Positions 19,222 through 27,713 of a stretch of 64,000 nt of DNA are shown here, piece by piece. The stretch's first letter is position 1; every line of letters begins with the position of its first letter. This stretch comes from Gammaproteobacteria bacterium. Its GTDB lineage: Bacteria > Pseudomonadota > Gammaproteobacteria > Steroidobacterales > GCA-2729495. The position numbers and the translations under genes were made by a program. The stretch lies in the NCBI GenBank assembly GCA_015709695.1, contig CP054183.1, positions 2,344,992 to 2,408,991 on the forward strand. Reading direction: 5' to 3'. The notes beneath the pieces were generated by a model, which saw nothing but the letters and a program-made list of their open reading frames with translations, had not been told where the DNA came from and did not search any database.

Positions 19222-20469
19222 TCAGTCGAGAGGACCAGCCGGATACAGCCGCAGCTTGTCGATGCCCACGTAGTAACCGCTCGACTGCGCGTACTTCCCG
19301 GTGATCATCAGGCTGACCCGCCGCTGCCCCGCCTGCAGCGGAAAGGTGCCAAGCTGCACCGGACCGCTCGTCATGACCTGCGGCGCCATGCCGTCGAAGG
19401 TCACTTCGCTTGGCTTGCCGTCCACCTCGAACTGAATCTGGCCGTAGTCCGGCGCGCGAGTCATGTAGATCTCCAGCGCGTACTTCGATGCAGCCGGGAC
19501 GTCCACCAGCAGGTCGAGTACCGCACCCGGCGCACCCTCGCTCCAGAACAGCTGCGCGCCACCACCCCAGCCGCTGCCGAAGCCCGACATCTGCTGCACG
19601 CGTGCCTGTCCGCCAACCAGCTCATAGGCGCCCGAGGTCACCAGGGCCTCGCCCTCGATCTCCATCTGCGTCGCGCGCGCCAGGCCGGGCGCGGCGCTGG
19701 CCACGCGCTGCCCGCTGCCCGCCACCGGTGAAGTGGCACGGCGCGCGTCTGTTGGCCGGCCCGTTGCGGCCCCGGCACCCCGCTGCATCTCCCCGATCAC
19801 GGCCGCCCGGCCCGCCGCGTCCTGGGGCGGCTGGTCCGCGCGCACGATACCCGTGCCGGCGCCGCCAACGGCGCCACCGACGGGCGCGGCATCGCCCACG
19901 GTCACATCCGCGGGCATGGACTTGCTCGCCACGACATCGGGCTTGGGCTTCGACGGCGGCGGAGGCTGGCTCGGCGGGGGCAGGGCCGAGAGCGCCTGGG
20001 CTTCGGCCAGCGAGAGCTTCTTCGCGGACCAGAACTCGGCATTCGTCAGCAGCTTGTAGATGCCGCCCGACTTGACGTCCACCTGCACCTTCACGGGACC
20101 GCACTTTGCGGCCCCGCCGGGCGGATCCTTCAGGAACGGATCCTGGGAGCAGGTCGCCTGCGCATGACGATCGGCGGTCGAATCACCCGTGATCTTGAGC
20201 CGCTCCACGGCTTCACCAGTCTGCCGGTCCCAGCTCGCGCTCCCGAGGTAGGTGAAGGACAGCGCGTAGTTCTTTGTCGTCGAACTCCCGGGGCTGGACT
20301 CGGTCTCGCTCCAGGTGTAGCTGCAGTCGCCAGTAGTCTTGTAACTGTGCTTGTTGCCGATGACTCCGGATGCGCCCTTCAGGGTCGGGCTGGAGCACGT
20401 GATCGCGACGGCCGGCGACGCGAGGCCAATCGACAGCACAAAAACGCAACAGTGCAGATATCGGCGCAT
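19222..20469 (-). CDS. Exported protein with a C-terminal carbohydrate-binding-like beta-sandwich
   Basis: 415 residues. Signal peptide CCVFVLSIGLASPAVA after ATG 20469, with GGGAGG about 10 nt upstream. The N-terminal part is Ser/Thr-rich with cysteines (ITCSSPTLKG, GDCSYTW, AQATCSQDP). A Pro-rich hinge (LPPPSQPPPPSKPKP) is followed by a low-complexity region. The last ~130 residues (VLDLLVDVPAASKYALEIYM, TRAPDYGQIQFEVDGKP, DKLRLYP) look like a galactose-binding-like sandwich of the kind attached to glycan-active proteins. No catalytic domain is evident. Both exported proteins of the 2.2-kb segment are encoded on the minus strand in tandem. Confidence 0.65.
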   Translation of the reverse strand: MRRYLHCCVFVLSIGLASPAVAITCSSPTLKGASGVIGNKHSYKTTGDCSYTWSETESSPGSSTTKNYALSFTYLGSASWDRQTGEAVERLKITGDSTADRHAQATCSQDPFLKDPPGGAAKCGPVKVQVDVKSGGIYKLLTNAEFWSAKKLSLAEAQALSALPPPSQPPPPSKPKPDVVASKSMPADVTVGDAAPVGGAVGGAGTGIVRADQPPQDAAGRAAVIGEMQRGAGAATGRPTDARRATSPVAGSGQRVASAAPGLARATQMEIEGEALVTSGAYELVGGQARVQQMSGFGSGWGGGAQLFWSEGAPGAVLDLLVDVPAASKYALEIYMTRAPDYGQIQFEVDGKPSEVTFDGMAPQVMTSGPVQLGTFPLQAGQRRVSLMITGKYAQSSGYYVGIDKLRLYPAGPLD

Positions 20470-20583
20470 GAACACTTCCCTCCCGCTTGCGACAACAGAT
20501 GTGACGCCGCGACCAGTGCCAGACCTGGTCCTGATCGCGCACGGGCTCCCCCGGGTCGAGTTCGTGTTGCAGTCTAGCGCCAT

Positions 20584-22059
20584 TCACCCCTGACCGGAAC
20601 CGATGCCATCTGCACTGGCCCGCTTCACCCGCTCCACCACGCTCGCCCAATCTCCCGCCACCGGCTGGCGGAACAGCCGCATGCCGGGATACCAGGGGCT
20701 GTCGTCGCGGTCGAGCAGCCAGCGGTAATCGGGCGCGTGGGGCAGCAGCAGCCACACGGGCCGGCCCATGGCGCCGGCGAGATGGGCGATGGCGGTGTCC
20801 ACGGTGATGACGAGATCGAGCGCGGCGATGAGCCCGGCGGTGTCGGCGAGCGTGTCGAGGGCGGCGGCGTGGTCGACGAGGCGGCCGTCGGCGCGCAGCG
20901 CGGCTACGTCGCCGGGGCGGTATTCCTTCTGCAGTGAATGGAACTCGGCATCGCAGCCGAGCAGCGGCGCGAGGCGCGCGAACGGCAGGCTGCGGTTGCG
21001 GTCGTTGCGGTGCGCGCTGGAGCCGGCCCAGGCGAGGCCGATGCGCCGGCGCCTCGCCGGGCCGAGCCGGGCCTGCCAGGCCTGGCGCGCGGCCTCCGGC
21101 GCATGGAGGTAGGGCACGGTGGCGGGGATGGTCTCCAGCAGCGTGCCGAAGGCCAGCGGCAGCGACATGCAGGGGCAGTGCAGGTCGAAATGCGGCAGCG
21201 GCGCGCCCTCCTCCAGTACGGCGGCGACGCCCGGCACGGTGGCCGCGAGGCCGGCGAGCGTCGCCGGCATGCGCAGCAGCACCCGCGCACCCTGCGCGGC
21301 GAGCAGCGGCACGTAACGCAGCATCTGCAGGGTGTCGCCGAGGCCCTGCTCGTGGTGCACGAGGATCGTGCGTCCCGCCAGGGTGGGCGTGCCGAGCCAC
21401 AGCGGCTGGCTCCAGCCTGGTTCAGCGGCCTGTCGTCCGGAGACGCGCCAGCGCCACTCGTTCTGCTTCCAGCCCGCGGCGAAATCGCCCTTGAGGAGCA
21501 GCGCGTAGGCCAGGTTCCACTGCGCGCCGGCATGATCCGGACGCAACGCCAGTGCCCGCTGATGCGCCTCGATGGCCTCGTCGGGACGGCCGGCGGCCTG
21601 CAGCGCCGCGCCGAGGTTGTCGTGCGCGTCGGCGTAGTCCGGGCGCAGCGCCAGCGCCTGGCGATAGGCGGCGATGGCGCCGGCGGCATCGCCCAGCGCC
21701 TGCAGCACGTTGCCGACGTTGTTGTGCGCCTCGGGCAGGCCCGGCTGCAGCGCGATGGCGCGGCGGAAGGCAACGAGCGCCGCGGCGAGGTCACCGCGCG
21801 CCTCGTGGCAGGAGCCGAGGTTGTTGTGGAAGGCCGCCTGCTTCGGCGCGATGCGGATCGCCTTGCCGATCAGCTCCACCGCCACCTCGTGCCGGCCCGC
21901 CTGATGCGCGAGCACGCCGAGCATGTGCAGGGCATCGGGCTGCCGCGGGAAATGCGCGAGGACCTGCCGGTACGCCGCCTCCGCCTCGGCCAGCCGCCCC
22001 GCCTGGTGGTGCGCGAGGCCTGCCTGGTACAGGCGCGCCGGTTCGGGCTTGCCGGGCAT
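20584..22059 (-). CDS. TPR protein with a glycosyltransferase family 9-like domain, altered C-terminus
   Basis: 491 residues from ATG 22059. About six TPR units fill residues 8-220 (LYQAGLAHHQAGRLAEAEAA, HNNVGNVLQALGDAAGAIAA and similar), then a linker WRWRVSGRQ. A heptosyltransferase-like half follows, with HHEQGLGDTLQMLRYVPLL, RIGLAWAGSSAHRNDRNRS and ITVDTAIAHLAGAMGRPVWLLLP. Such proteins glycosylate cell-surface or secreted targets. The last 13 residues (KRASADGIGSGQG) differ from the family-like ending preserved at 18391, because the gene runs out of the 59-bp repeat into foreign sequence. The methyltransferase gene upstream ends 10 bp before this start, suggesting an operon. Confidence 0.8.
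   Translation of the reverse strand: MPGKPEPARLYQAGLAHHQAGRLAEAEAAYRQVLAHFPRQPDALHMLGVLAHQAGRHEVAVELIGKAIRIAPKQAAFHNNLGSCHEARGDLAAALVAFRRAIALQPGLPEAHNNVGNVLQALGDAAGAIAAYRQALALRPDYADAHDNLGAALQAAGRPDEAIEAHQRALALRPDHAGAQWNLAYALLLKGDFAAGWKQNEWRWRVSGRQAAEPGWSQPLWLGTPTLAGRTILVHHEQGLGDTLQMLRYVPLLAAQGARVLLRMPATLAGLAATVPGVAAVLEEGAPLPHFDLHCPCMSLPLAFGTLLETIPATVPYLHAPEAARQAWQARLGPARRRRIGLAWAGSSAHRNDRNRSLPFARLAPLLGCDAEFHSLQKEYRPGDVAALRADGRLVDHAAALDTLADTAGLIAALDLVITVDTAIAHLAGAMGRPVWLLLPHAPDYRWLLDRDDSPWYPGMRLFRQPVAGDWASVVERVKRASADGIGSGQG
20626..20684. repeat. 59-bp exact direct repeat, right copy
   Basis: Right partner of 18424-18482. It lies within codons for the C-terminal region of the TPR-glycosyltransferase gene. 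Confidence 0.9.
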
Positions 22060-22069
22060 GGCGACGGCT

Positions 22070-22840
22070 TCAGGCCTGGCCGAGCAGCGGCCGCGCCCAG
22101 GCGGGGAATTCGCCGCGCCAGAACAGGTGCAGCAGGCCCTGGGCGCTGGCGCAGCTGAAGCCGTGGCGGCGCGCGAGGGCGCCAAGGCTGCGGCTGGAGA
22201 ACAGGCTGATGTGGCCGTTGCGCGGCGCCGCGTACCACCAGGAAGGCGGCTGGCCCGGGCTGAGCTCGCCGTCGGAGACCAGCGTGCTGAACATCAGCAG
22301 ACCGTCGGGGGCCAGCAGCGCCGCGATGTCATGCACCAGGCCGTGGGGATCGGCGACATGCTCGAACACCTCGAAGCAGGTGATGAACGGGAAGCGGCCG
22401 AGGCTGGCCGGGTCGATGCCGTGGTCCACGAATGGATCGTAGGACTGCGAGGACCAGCCGGCCTCGCGCAGCAGCCGGCTGAGCGTGCCGTCGCCGCCGC
22501 CGTAGTCGAGGTGGTGCAGGCCCCTGGCCCGCGGGCCGAAGGCGCTGCCGAGGTAGAGGGCGTTGTCGCGGGCGCGCGCGCCGGTCCAGTCCGGATCGAC
22601 GAGCGTGTACTGCCCGTTGTAGATCTCGCGCCGGAAGTCCCCGGGCGTCCAGCTGGCGAACGCCGGCGCGAAGGCATGGCCGCAGGCCGTGCACAGGCGG
22701 TATTCGACGAGGCGCCCGCTCGCCGGCAGGCGCAGGCCGCGGCGCTCCTCGCAGTTCTTGCTGAAATCCACACTCCCCAGCAGCGCGGATGCGCTGGCGC
22801 ACACCGGGCAGGCGGGCGCGGGGACGGCAGCAGTCTCCAC
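22070..22840 (-). CDS. Class I SAM methyltransferase with N-terminal zinc-finger-like region
   Basis: 256 residues from GTG 22840. The N-terminus has two CxxC pairs (CPVC at 11-14; CTAC near 50), resembling the zinc-binding region of sugar C-methyltransferases and related enzymes. The SAM fold follows: LDYGGGDGTLSRLL (motif I), FITCFEVFEHVADP (post-II), LLAPDGLLMFSTLV. A late region with WWYAAPRNGHISLFS is typical of the Methyltransf_23 group. Placed directly upstream of the TPR-glycosyltransferase gene (10-bp gap), it probably modifies a glycan or glycoprotein in the same pathway. Ends 8 bp after the neighbouring upstream gene. Confidence 0.8.
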   Translation of the reverse strand: METAAVPAPACPVCASASALLGSVDFSKNCEERRGLRLPASGRLVEYRLCTACGHAFAPAFASWTPGDFRREIYNGQYTLVDPDWTGARARDNALYLGSAFGPRARGLHHLDYGGGDGTLSRLLREAGWSSQSYDPFVDHGIDPASLGRFPFITCFEVFEHVADPHGLVHDIAALLAPDGLLMFSTLVSDGELSPGQPPSWWYAAPRNGHISLFSSRSLGALARRHGFSCASAQGLLHLFWRGEFPAWARPLLGQA

Positions 22841-22848
22841 GCCCGGCC

Positions 22849-23577
22849 TCAGAGCCTGGCCCGCGGCTTCACCGTGATGGTGATCCAGCCGTCTTCCTGC
22901 CAGGGCGTTACCTCGAAGTCCACGCCGAGCTGCTCGGCCTGCCGCCTCAGGCGCGGCACGGTGTAGATCTCGTGGATCTCCCGCTCGGTCAGTGTGTGCT
23001 GGCCGAGCTGGCGTGTCATGCGCAGCACCGTGCCGTAGGGTGACCTGTAGCTCACCTGGTGCGGGCCGCGCCGGACCTCCTCCACCAGCTGGTAGAAGCA
23101 GGCGGTGCGCTCGGTGACCGCCATCAGTGCGATGTCGATGTCGCCGCTCTCCGCCACCCGCCGGCCGTTGGCCTTGAGCATCGGCATCTCGGTGCGCAGG
23201 TCATGATCGATCATCTCCTCGATCATGCCGTGGTCCCTGGCGAACTGGATATAGTTCAGCGTCATCTTCACCAGTGCGTCGTTGGTCTCGTGCTGGTAGG
23301 GCGAGTCCACGTTGAGCGTGCGGATCACCGTGGCGACACCCTGGCCGAGCTGCTGCTCGCGGCCGGTGAAATCGAGTTCCCTCGCCGGCTTCGGCGCGAC
23401 GTCCAGGATGGCCTTCGCCACCGCCTTGCCGAGCTCCGCCTCGTGGCCTTCGAAACCGCTCCAGGAACCGCGCGGGTGGAAGCCGGGCCCGGCAAAGGGG
23501 CTGGCCTCGCGGGCCGCCCAGGCGGTGGCACCGAGGGCGCAACAGGCGAGCAGGGCGAAGGCGCTGCGGTATTGCAT
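22849..23577 (-). CDS. Exported protein of unknown function
   Basis: 242 residues from ATG 23577, with GGAGA about 10 nt upstream. Signal peptide SAFALLACCALGATAWA with an Ala-rich cleavage region. The mature part is mostly helical and charged, with repeated acidic/basic turns (ELGKAVAKAILDVAPKP, EMIDHDLRTEMPMLKANGRR, TLTEREIHEIYTVPRLRRQA) and a C-terminal strand WITITVKPRAR. No cysteine pair, no catalytic motif and no repeat that I recognise. It lies just upstream of the methyltransferase gene (8 bp), possibly in the same transcript, and is divergent from the beta-lactamase gene. Confidence 0.7.
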   Translation of the reverse strand: MQYRSAFALLACCALGATAWAAREASPFAGPGFHPRGSWSGFEGHEAELGKAVAKAILDVAPKPARELDFTGREQQLGQGVATVIRTLNVDSPYQHETNDALVKMTLNYIQFARDHGMIEEMIDHDLRTEMPMLKANGRRVAESGDIDIALMAVTERTACFYQLVEEVRRGPHQVSYRSPYGTVLRMTRQLGQHTLTEREIHEIYTVPRLRRQAEQLGVDFEVTPWQEDGWITITVKPRARL

Positions 23578-23744
23578 GACGGTTCTCCGGTGAAGGGCCA
23601 GCGGAAAGCAGGCCGTCGAAGCTAGCAGCCGCAGGGCCGCCGCCACAAGGGCCGGCAGCGCGCAGGGAGGCGAAGCGGGGTCGTCGGGGACGCCGCCTTC
23701 GGTATTTCGCTTATTCTTCACGGCATCGAAACAGGGAAACCCGC

Positions 23745-24599
23745 ATGACACCGCTGAAGCCGTTGAACGAGGCCGCGACACGCTTCCTGCTGCCGTGCCT
23801 GCTGGCCATCGCTTTCGCGCTTCTTCCCGTCCGCACCATGGCATCCGGGGAGTCCGGCACGCTCGAATGCACCCTCATCGCGGATGCCGCCACCGGCAGC
23901 ATCCTCTACAGGAGTGGTGAATGCGGCCGGCGGGTGTCTCCCTGCTCTTCTTTCAAGATCGCCCTGGCCATCATGGGGTTCGACAGCGGCATCCTGCTGT
24001 CGCCGACGGCGCCCACCTGGAAACTGAAGCCGGAATACCACCCCTCGCCGAGGGAACTGGCCTACAAGGAGGTCTATCCCGCACTCTGGGAGCGTGACTC
24101 GGTCGTGTGGTTCTCGCAGCAACTGACCACCCGGCTGGGAGAAGCGCGATTTGCGCAATACGTCAGGAAGTTCGCCTACGGCAACCAGGACATCGCAGGT
24201 GATCCGGACAAGCATGACGGCCTGACCCGGTCGTGGCTGATGTCATCGCTGGCCATCTCCCCCGAGGAGCAGGTGCAGTTCCTGCGGCGCTTCCTTACGC
24301 ACCAGCTGCCCCTATCTGCACAGACCTACGACAGGGTGCTGGCCACCATCCCGCAGTACCAGGCAGCCGGAGGGTGGCTGGTGCATGGCAAGAGCGGCAG
24401 CGGCTGGCTGCGCGGCGACGATGGCCTGGAAGACGAAAACCGGCCCCAGGGCTGGTTCGTGGGCTGGGCAGACAAGGAGGGCCGGCAGATCGTGTTTGCC
24501 CGCCTGAAGATCGACGGCGTGAAGTCCGACGTGCCCGGCGGAACCCGTGCGCGAGAGTGGGTTCTGGGGGAACTGGACGGCTTGCTGGCCGGGAAATGA
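23745..24599 (+). CDS. Class D (OXA-type) beta-lactamase
   Basis: 284 residues with a signal peptide (LLPCLLAIAFALLPVRTMA). All class D motifs are intact: catalytic Ser68-Ser-Phe-Lys71 in PCSSFKIALAIMGFDSG (Lys carboxylation site), Ser-Val-Val at 119-121, Tyr-Gly-Asn at 145-147, Lys-Ser-Gly at 216-218, and GWFVGW near 236. Size matches the family (~265-285). It should be a periplasmic serine hydrolase of beta-lactams. KSG in place of KTG is seen in part of the family. No transposase, integron site or plasmid gene is nearby, and base composition looks like its neighbours, so this appears to be an intrinsic chromosomal gene. Substrate range cannot be read from sequence. Confidence 0.9.
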   Translation: MTPLKPLNEAATRFLLPCLLAIAFALLPVRTMASGESGTLECTLIADAATGSILYRSGECGRRVSPCSSFKIALAIMGFDSGILLSPTAPTWKLKPEYHPSPRELAYKEVYPALWERDSVVWFSQQLTTRLGEARFAQYVRKFAYGNQDIAGDPDKHDGLTRSWLMSSLAISPEEQVQFLRRFLTHQLPLSAQTYDRVLATIPQYQAAGGWLVHGKSGSGWLRGDDGLEDENRPQGWFVGWADKEGRQIVFARLKIDGVKSDVPGGTRAREWVLGELDGLLAGK

Positions 24600-24623
24600 C
24601 CCATGCTGCCCGGGGTCACCAAC

Positions 24624-24640
24624 AAGGTGACCGACACCTT
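24624..24640. repeat. 17-nt REP-like palindrome, second copy
   Basis: AAGGTGACCGACACCTT, with arms identical to the copy at 16139-16155. It is nested with an alternative hairpin (GGTCACC 24615-24621 with GGTGACC 24626-24632). It lies between convergent genes and could act as a terminator for either. Confidence 0.5.
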
Positions 24641-24649
24641 TGACACCCC

Positions 24650-25108
24650 TCAGGGCATCAGCCTCCGTTCCTCCAGCCACTCGCGCGCATCCTGCGCATC
24701 CTGCGCGAACCACGCCGCCGCCGAACCGAGGCGGAAGGTATAGCCCCAGGCATCCATGTCGGCGCACATGCGCTCGCGGCCCATGCCGGGGATGGCATCG
24801 GCCAGCAGGATCTGCAGGTAGCACACGGCGTTTTCCTCGGGGATGTCGCCACCCGCATCGCGGTCGAGCCGCTGCCGGCGCGCCTCGTCCATGCAGATGA
24901 AATGCGCGGCCTCGTGCAGCGCCGAATGCACCGGCGTATCGGCGCGGACGTACAGCCGCTGCCCCTGCAGCCCGGCCTCGGGCTCGCCCCAGTAGCTGCC
25001 GGGGATCGGCGCTCCCGGCGGCACCTCGACGATCTCCATGCCCCGGGGGCGGAGCAGGGATCGCAGCGCGTCGATGCCGGTGTCGGCGACGGTCAGGACG
25101 TCGGGCAT
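24650..25108 (-). CDS. Putative HExxH metalloprotease-like protein
   Basis: 152 residues from ATG 25108. The notable motif is HEAAHFICMDEARR, an HExxH zinc-protease consensus in a helix (SALHEAAHFIC), with a later acidic stretch GDIPEENAVCYLQILLAD that could provide a third ligand. No signal peptide or membrane segment, so cytoplasmic. No family name can be given with confidence; minimal zinc peptidase or immunity-type proteins share this layout. It follows the sulfatase gene by 25 bp on the same strand. Confidence 0.6.
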   Translation of the reverse strand: MPDVLTVADTGIDALRSLLRPRGMEIVEVPPGAPIPGSYWGEPEAGLQGQRLYVRADTPVHSALHEAAHFICMDEARRQRLDRDAGGDIPEENAVCYLQILLADAIPGMGRERMCADMDAWGYTFRLGSAAAWFAQDAQDAREWLEERRLMP

Positions 25109-25133
25109 GGCTGCTTCGGCATCGGCTGCCACA

Positions 25134-26927
25134 TCAGGGCGCCATGGTTTCCGGGGTGACCTCCCAGCCGGCTTCGGCACCTCCCGGCAGCATCTGGCCG
25201 TTGTCCTCGCCGACCTCCTCGTCGATGAGCCGGTTGAGCTTCCGGTTCATCGCCATGAGCAGCTCGCCGTTGCGCCGGCGGTCCATGGCGAGGTTCACCA
25301 TCTGCAGCGGATCGGCCTGCAGGTCGTACAGCTCGACGTCGTTGACCCGGAACAGCGCCTCCATGGTTTCCGGCCGGTTGTGCTGCTTTGGCGAGAAGTA
25401 GCGCGCGTACACGTGGCGCCCGTCGTACACCGAGCGCACGGCACCACGCTTGCCGAAGTCCGGGACGATGCCTGCCGCCTTCAGTGCCTTGGGATCCCCG
25501 CCCTGCTTGATGTACTGGACCGCCTTCCAGAGGAAGTCCCCGTCGAGGTAGGCGAACATGTTGTAGTTGAACAGCGCACCGTCCCTGAGCGCATCGACCG
25601 GCGCCTGCTGCGGACTGGCCAGCAGCCCGGAGAAGTCCCGGCCCCGCAGGGCGCGGGTGATCTGCGCGCGGCGCGATTCTTCGACGCCCGTCATGGCCAC
25701 CAGCGTCGGGGCGATGTCCAGGTGCGTGGTGACGGCCTGGCAGCTGCCGCCGCCACGCCGGGCCGGATGCACGACCACCAGCGGCACGTTGTTCTGCTCG
25801 CGATAGGAGACGGCGCCCTTCGCGTGCAGCTTGTGCGCGCCGTCCATGTCGCCATGGTCGGAGGTCAGGATGATGATCGTGCGCTGCGCGAGGCCGGAGG
25901 CGTCCAGCTCCGCCAGCACCGTCGACAGGTTGCGATCCACGTCGCGCAGGCAGTTCAGGTAGTAATTGTGGCGGCGCCGCCAGCGCGACGGCTCGTCGGG
26001 GATCGAGCCCACCAGGGCATCGTGCGAGCGCAGGAAGTCGTGGTGCGCGCGCGGGCGGCCGGACGCATCGATGGCCTGGTCGTGGTTGGACGGCAGCTCG
26101 AACTGCCATTGCCGGGCATAGAGCGGATCGTCCGGTTCGCGCACCACGTCGGTCAGGCCGCTCGCGGCCTGCACGGTGGAGCCCGGGCCATCGGTGTCGT
26201 AGAACATGACGTCGTGCGGGTTGACCAGGTTCACCGCGAGGAACCAGGGCTTGCCCTGGCCCGCCAGCTCCCGGCCCCTGCCGCGCAGCCAGCTGCCGGC
26301 CATCGCGGCGATGACCCCGTCGTGCAGGTAGCCGCCCTGGTGGTGGGCGATGATGTCGCCGACCCCGACGTAGTCCGAGAAGCCGTATGCCTCCATCTCC
26401 GCGGTGAAGATGCGGGTCGGGCTGCCGAGCTTGTTGACGGTCTCGAACTCCTTGGTCAGGTGCCACTTGCCCTTGTAGGCCGTGTAGTAGCCGGCATCGC
26501 GCAGCATGTGGCCGATGGTCGGCAGGCTGGTCGACATGCTGTCGATCCACGGGAAATTGGTGTTGTCGAACATCCGCGTGTGCTGGATGTGCTGGCCGGT
26601 GTACAGCACCGAGCGCGACGGCGTGCAGACGCAGGAGCTGATGCTGTGGTTGGTGAACGTCGTGCCCTGCTTCACCAGCCGCTCGTGCGCGGGCAGGCTG
26701 AAGCCATCCGGCAGCTCGCCCCGCCTGAAGAACCGCTCCTGGTCCGTCAGCAGGAACAGGATGTTGTACGGCGGGCCGGCTGCACCGGGCTGCGCTGCGC
26801 CGCCCGCGGCTTCACCCGCTGCCGTGGCCGCCAGCCCGCCCGTGGTGCCGAGCGCGGCCGTGACCGCGCCGGCGCCGGCGAGGAACTCCCGGCGATTGAA
26901 GGTTCCCGCTGAATCCTGCTGTGTCAT
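25134..26927 (-). CDS. Tat-exported Cys-type sulfatase
   Basis: 597 residues, alkaline phosphatase/sulfatase superfamily. Twin-arginine signal NRREFLAGAG at the N-terminus predicts folded export. PYNILFLLTDQER gives the first metal-binding Asp. CTPSR at 101-105 is the formylglycine-forming sulfatase signature (Cys type), followed by SVLYTGQH. GKWHL near 154 and TSDHGDMDGAHKLH are further active-site blocks. It hydrolyses a sulfate (or phosphonate) ester in the periplasm. Cys-type enzymes need an activating enzyme, FGE or an anaerobic radical SAM; none is seen here. The TetR-family gene lies 37 bp upstream on the same strand and probably controls it. Confidence 0.88.
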   Translation of the reverse strand: MTQQDSAGTFNRREFLAGAGAVTAALGTTGGLAATAAGEAAGGAAQPGAAGPPYNILFLLTDQERFFRRGELPDGFSLPAHERLVKQGTTFTNHSISSCVCTPSRSVLYTGQHIQHTRMFDNTNFPWIDSMSTSLPTIGHMLRDAGYYTAYKGKWHLTKEFETVNKLGSPTRIFTAEMEAYGFSDYVGVGDIIAHHQGGYLHDGVIAAMAGSWLRGRGRELAGQGKPWFLAVNLVNPHDVMFYDTDGPGSTVQAASGLTDVVREPDDPLYARQWQFELPSNHDQAIDASGRPRAHHDFLRSHDALVGSIPDEPSRWRRRHNYYLNCLRDVDRNLSTVLAELDASGLAQRTIIILTSDHGDMDGAHKLHAKGAVSYREQNNVPLVVVHPARRGGGSCQAVTTHLDIAPTLVAMTGVEESRRAQITRALRGRDFSGLLASPQQAPVDALRDGALFNYNMFAYLDGDFLWKAVQYIKQGGDPKALKAAGIVPDFGKRGAVRSVYDGRHVYARYFSPKQHNRPETMEALFRVNDVELYDLQADPLQMVNLAMDRRRNGELLMAMNRKLNRLIDEEVGEDNGQMLPGGAEAGWEVTPETMAP

Positions 26928-26964
26928 GGTGTTCTCCGCATGTTGTGTGTGCCCGCAGGCCGCC

Positions 26965-27648
26965 TCAGCCCAATGTCCGCGACGGTCGCCGCATCGCCGG
27001 CAGCGGCCTGGCCAGCGCGGCGCGGATCGCCGCTTCCCGCATGCCCAGCCCGCGCAGGATCATGGCGACGAGGCCGTCGACATCGGGCCGCCCGCGTCGC
27101 CCGAGCAGCCGCCCCATGCCCTCGAGGGTGGCGCCGACCACGAAGTCGCGCGCCAGCGGGATGCTGTCGAAGGAGAACTGGCCGCCGCGCAGGCCCGCGC
27201 GCAGGTCGCGCGTCAGCTCCTTCTCCACCAGTGCGCCGCGGTAGCGGCTGCGGAAGATGAAGGCGCACCAGGCGCGGTCCGAGCGCGCCTTGAGCAGCCA
27301 CAGCCGCAGCCCGGTCGCCACCCGCAGGCCCGGGTCCGTCAGCGGCGCCATCGCCTGGACGATGGAGACGATCAGGTCGTCCTCGAGCCACCTGGCCGTG
27401 GCGTCGAAGAGCTCCGCGGTGCTGCGGTAGTAGTTGTAGAAGGTGCCGCGCGCGATGCCGGTGGCGCTGATGAAATCGTCGATGACCGGCGCGACGGGGC
27501 CCTTCGCGGCGAAGACATGCAGCGCACTCTCGAGGATGCGCTCCCGGGTTCTTTCCCGGCGCTGCCGGGCCACGCGCGTGCGGTGGTCCGCCGCGCGCCG
27601 CGCCACGGGCTGCTTGCCGGGCCTTGCAGTGGCCTTCCTGGCGGGCAT
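26965..27648 (-). CDS. TetR-family transcriptional regulator
   Basis: 227 residues. ATG 27648 has GGAGAGG 6 nt upstream; a GTG two codons earlier is too close to that site. A basic N-terminal tail is followed by the TetR helix-turn-helix (RERILESALHVFAAKGPVAP, ISATGIARGTFYNYYRSTAELF), residues ~35-80. The C-terminal domain is all-helical with no recognised ligand motif. Directly upstream is a strong promoter with an overlapping inverted repeat, so it is probably self-repressed. Its transcript probably continues into the sulfatase gene. Confidence 0.88.
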   Translation of the reverse strand: MPARKATARPGKQPVARRAADHRTRVARQRRERTRERILESALHVFAAKGPVAPVIDDFISATGIARGTFYNYYRSTAELFDATARWLEDDLIVSIVQAMAPLTDPGLRVATGLRLWLLKARSDRAWCAFIFRSRYRGALVEKELTRDLRAGLRGGQFSFDSIPLARDFVVGATLEGMGRLLGRRGRPDVDGLVAMILRGLGMREAAIRAALARPLPAMRRPSRTLG

Positions 27649-27676
27649 CGCCACCCTCTCCGTCCATTCGCCAGGG

Positions 27677-27713
27677 AATCTAGCAAGCTCTCGTCAGAAT
27701 GACAATCCTGTCA
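27677..27713 (-). promoter_or_regulatory. Sigma-70 promoter and overlapping operator of the TetR-family gene
   Basis: On the minus strand TTGTCA (27705-27700) and TAGATT (27682-27677) are separated by exactly 17 nt, close to consensus. The inverted repeat TGACA-N4-TGTCA (27700-27713) overlaps the -35 box, and CTCGT/ACGAG arms (27690-27694 and 27716-27720) flank it. This fits an autorepressor operator. Confidence 0.6.
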
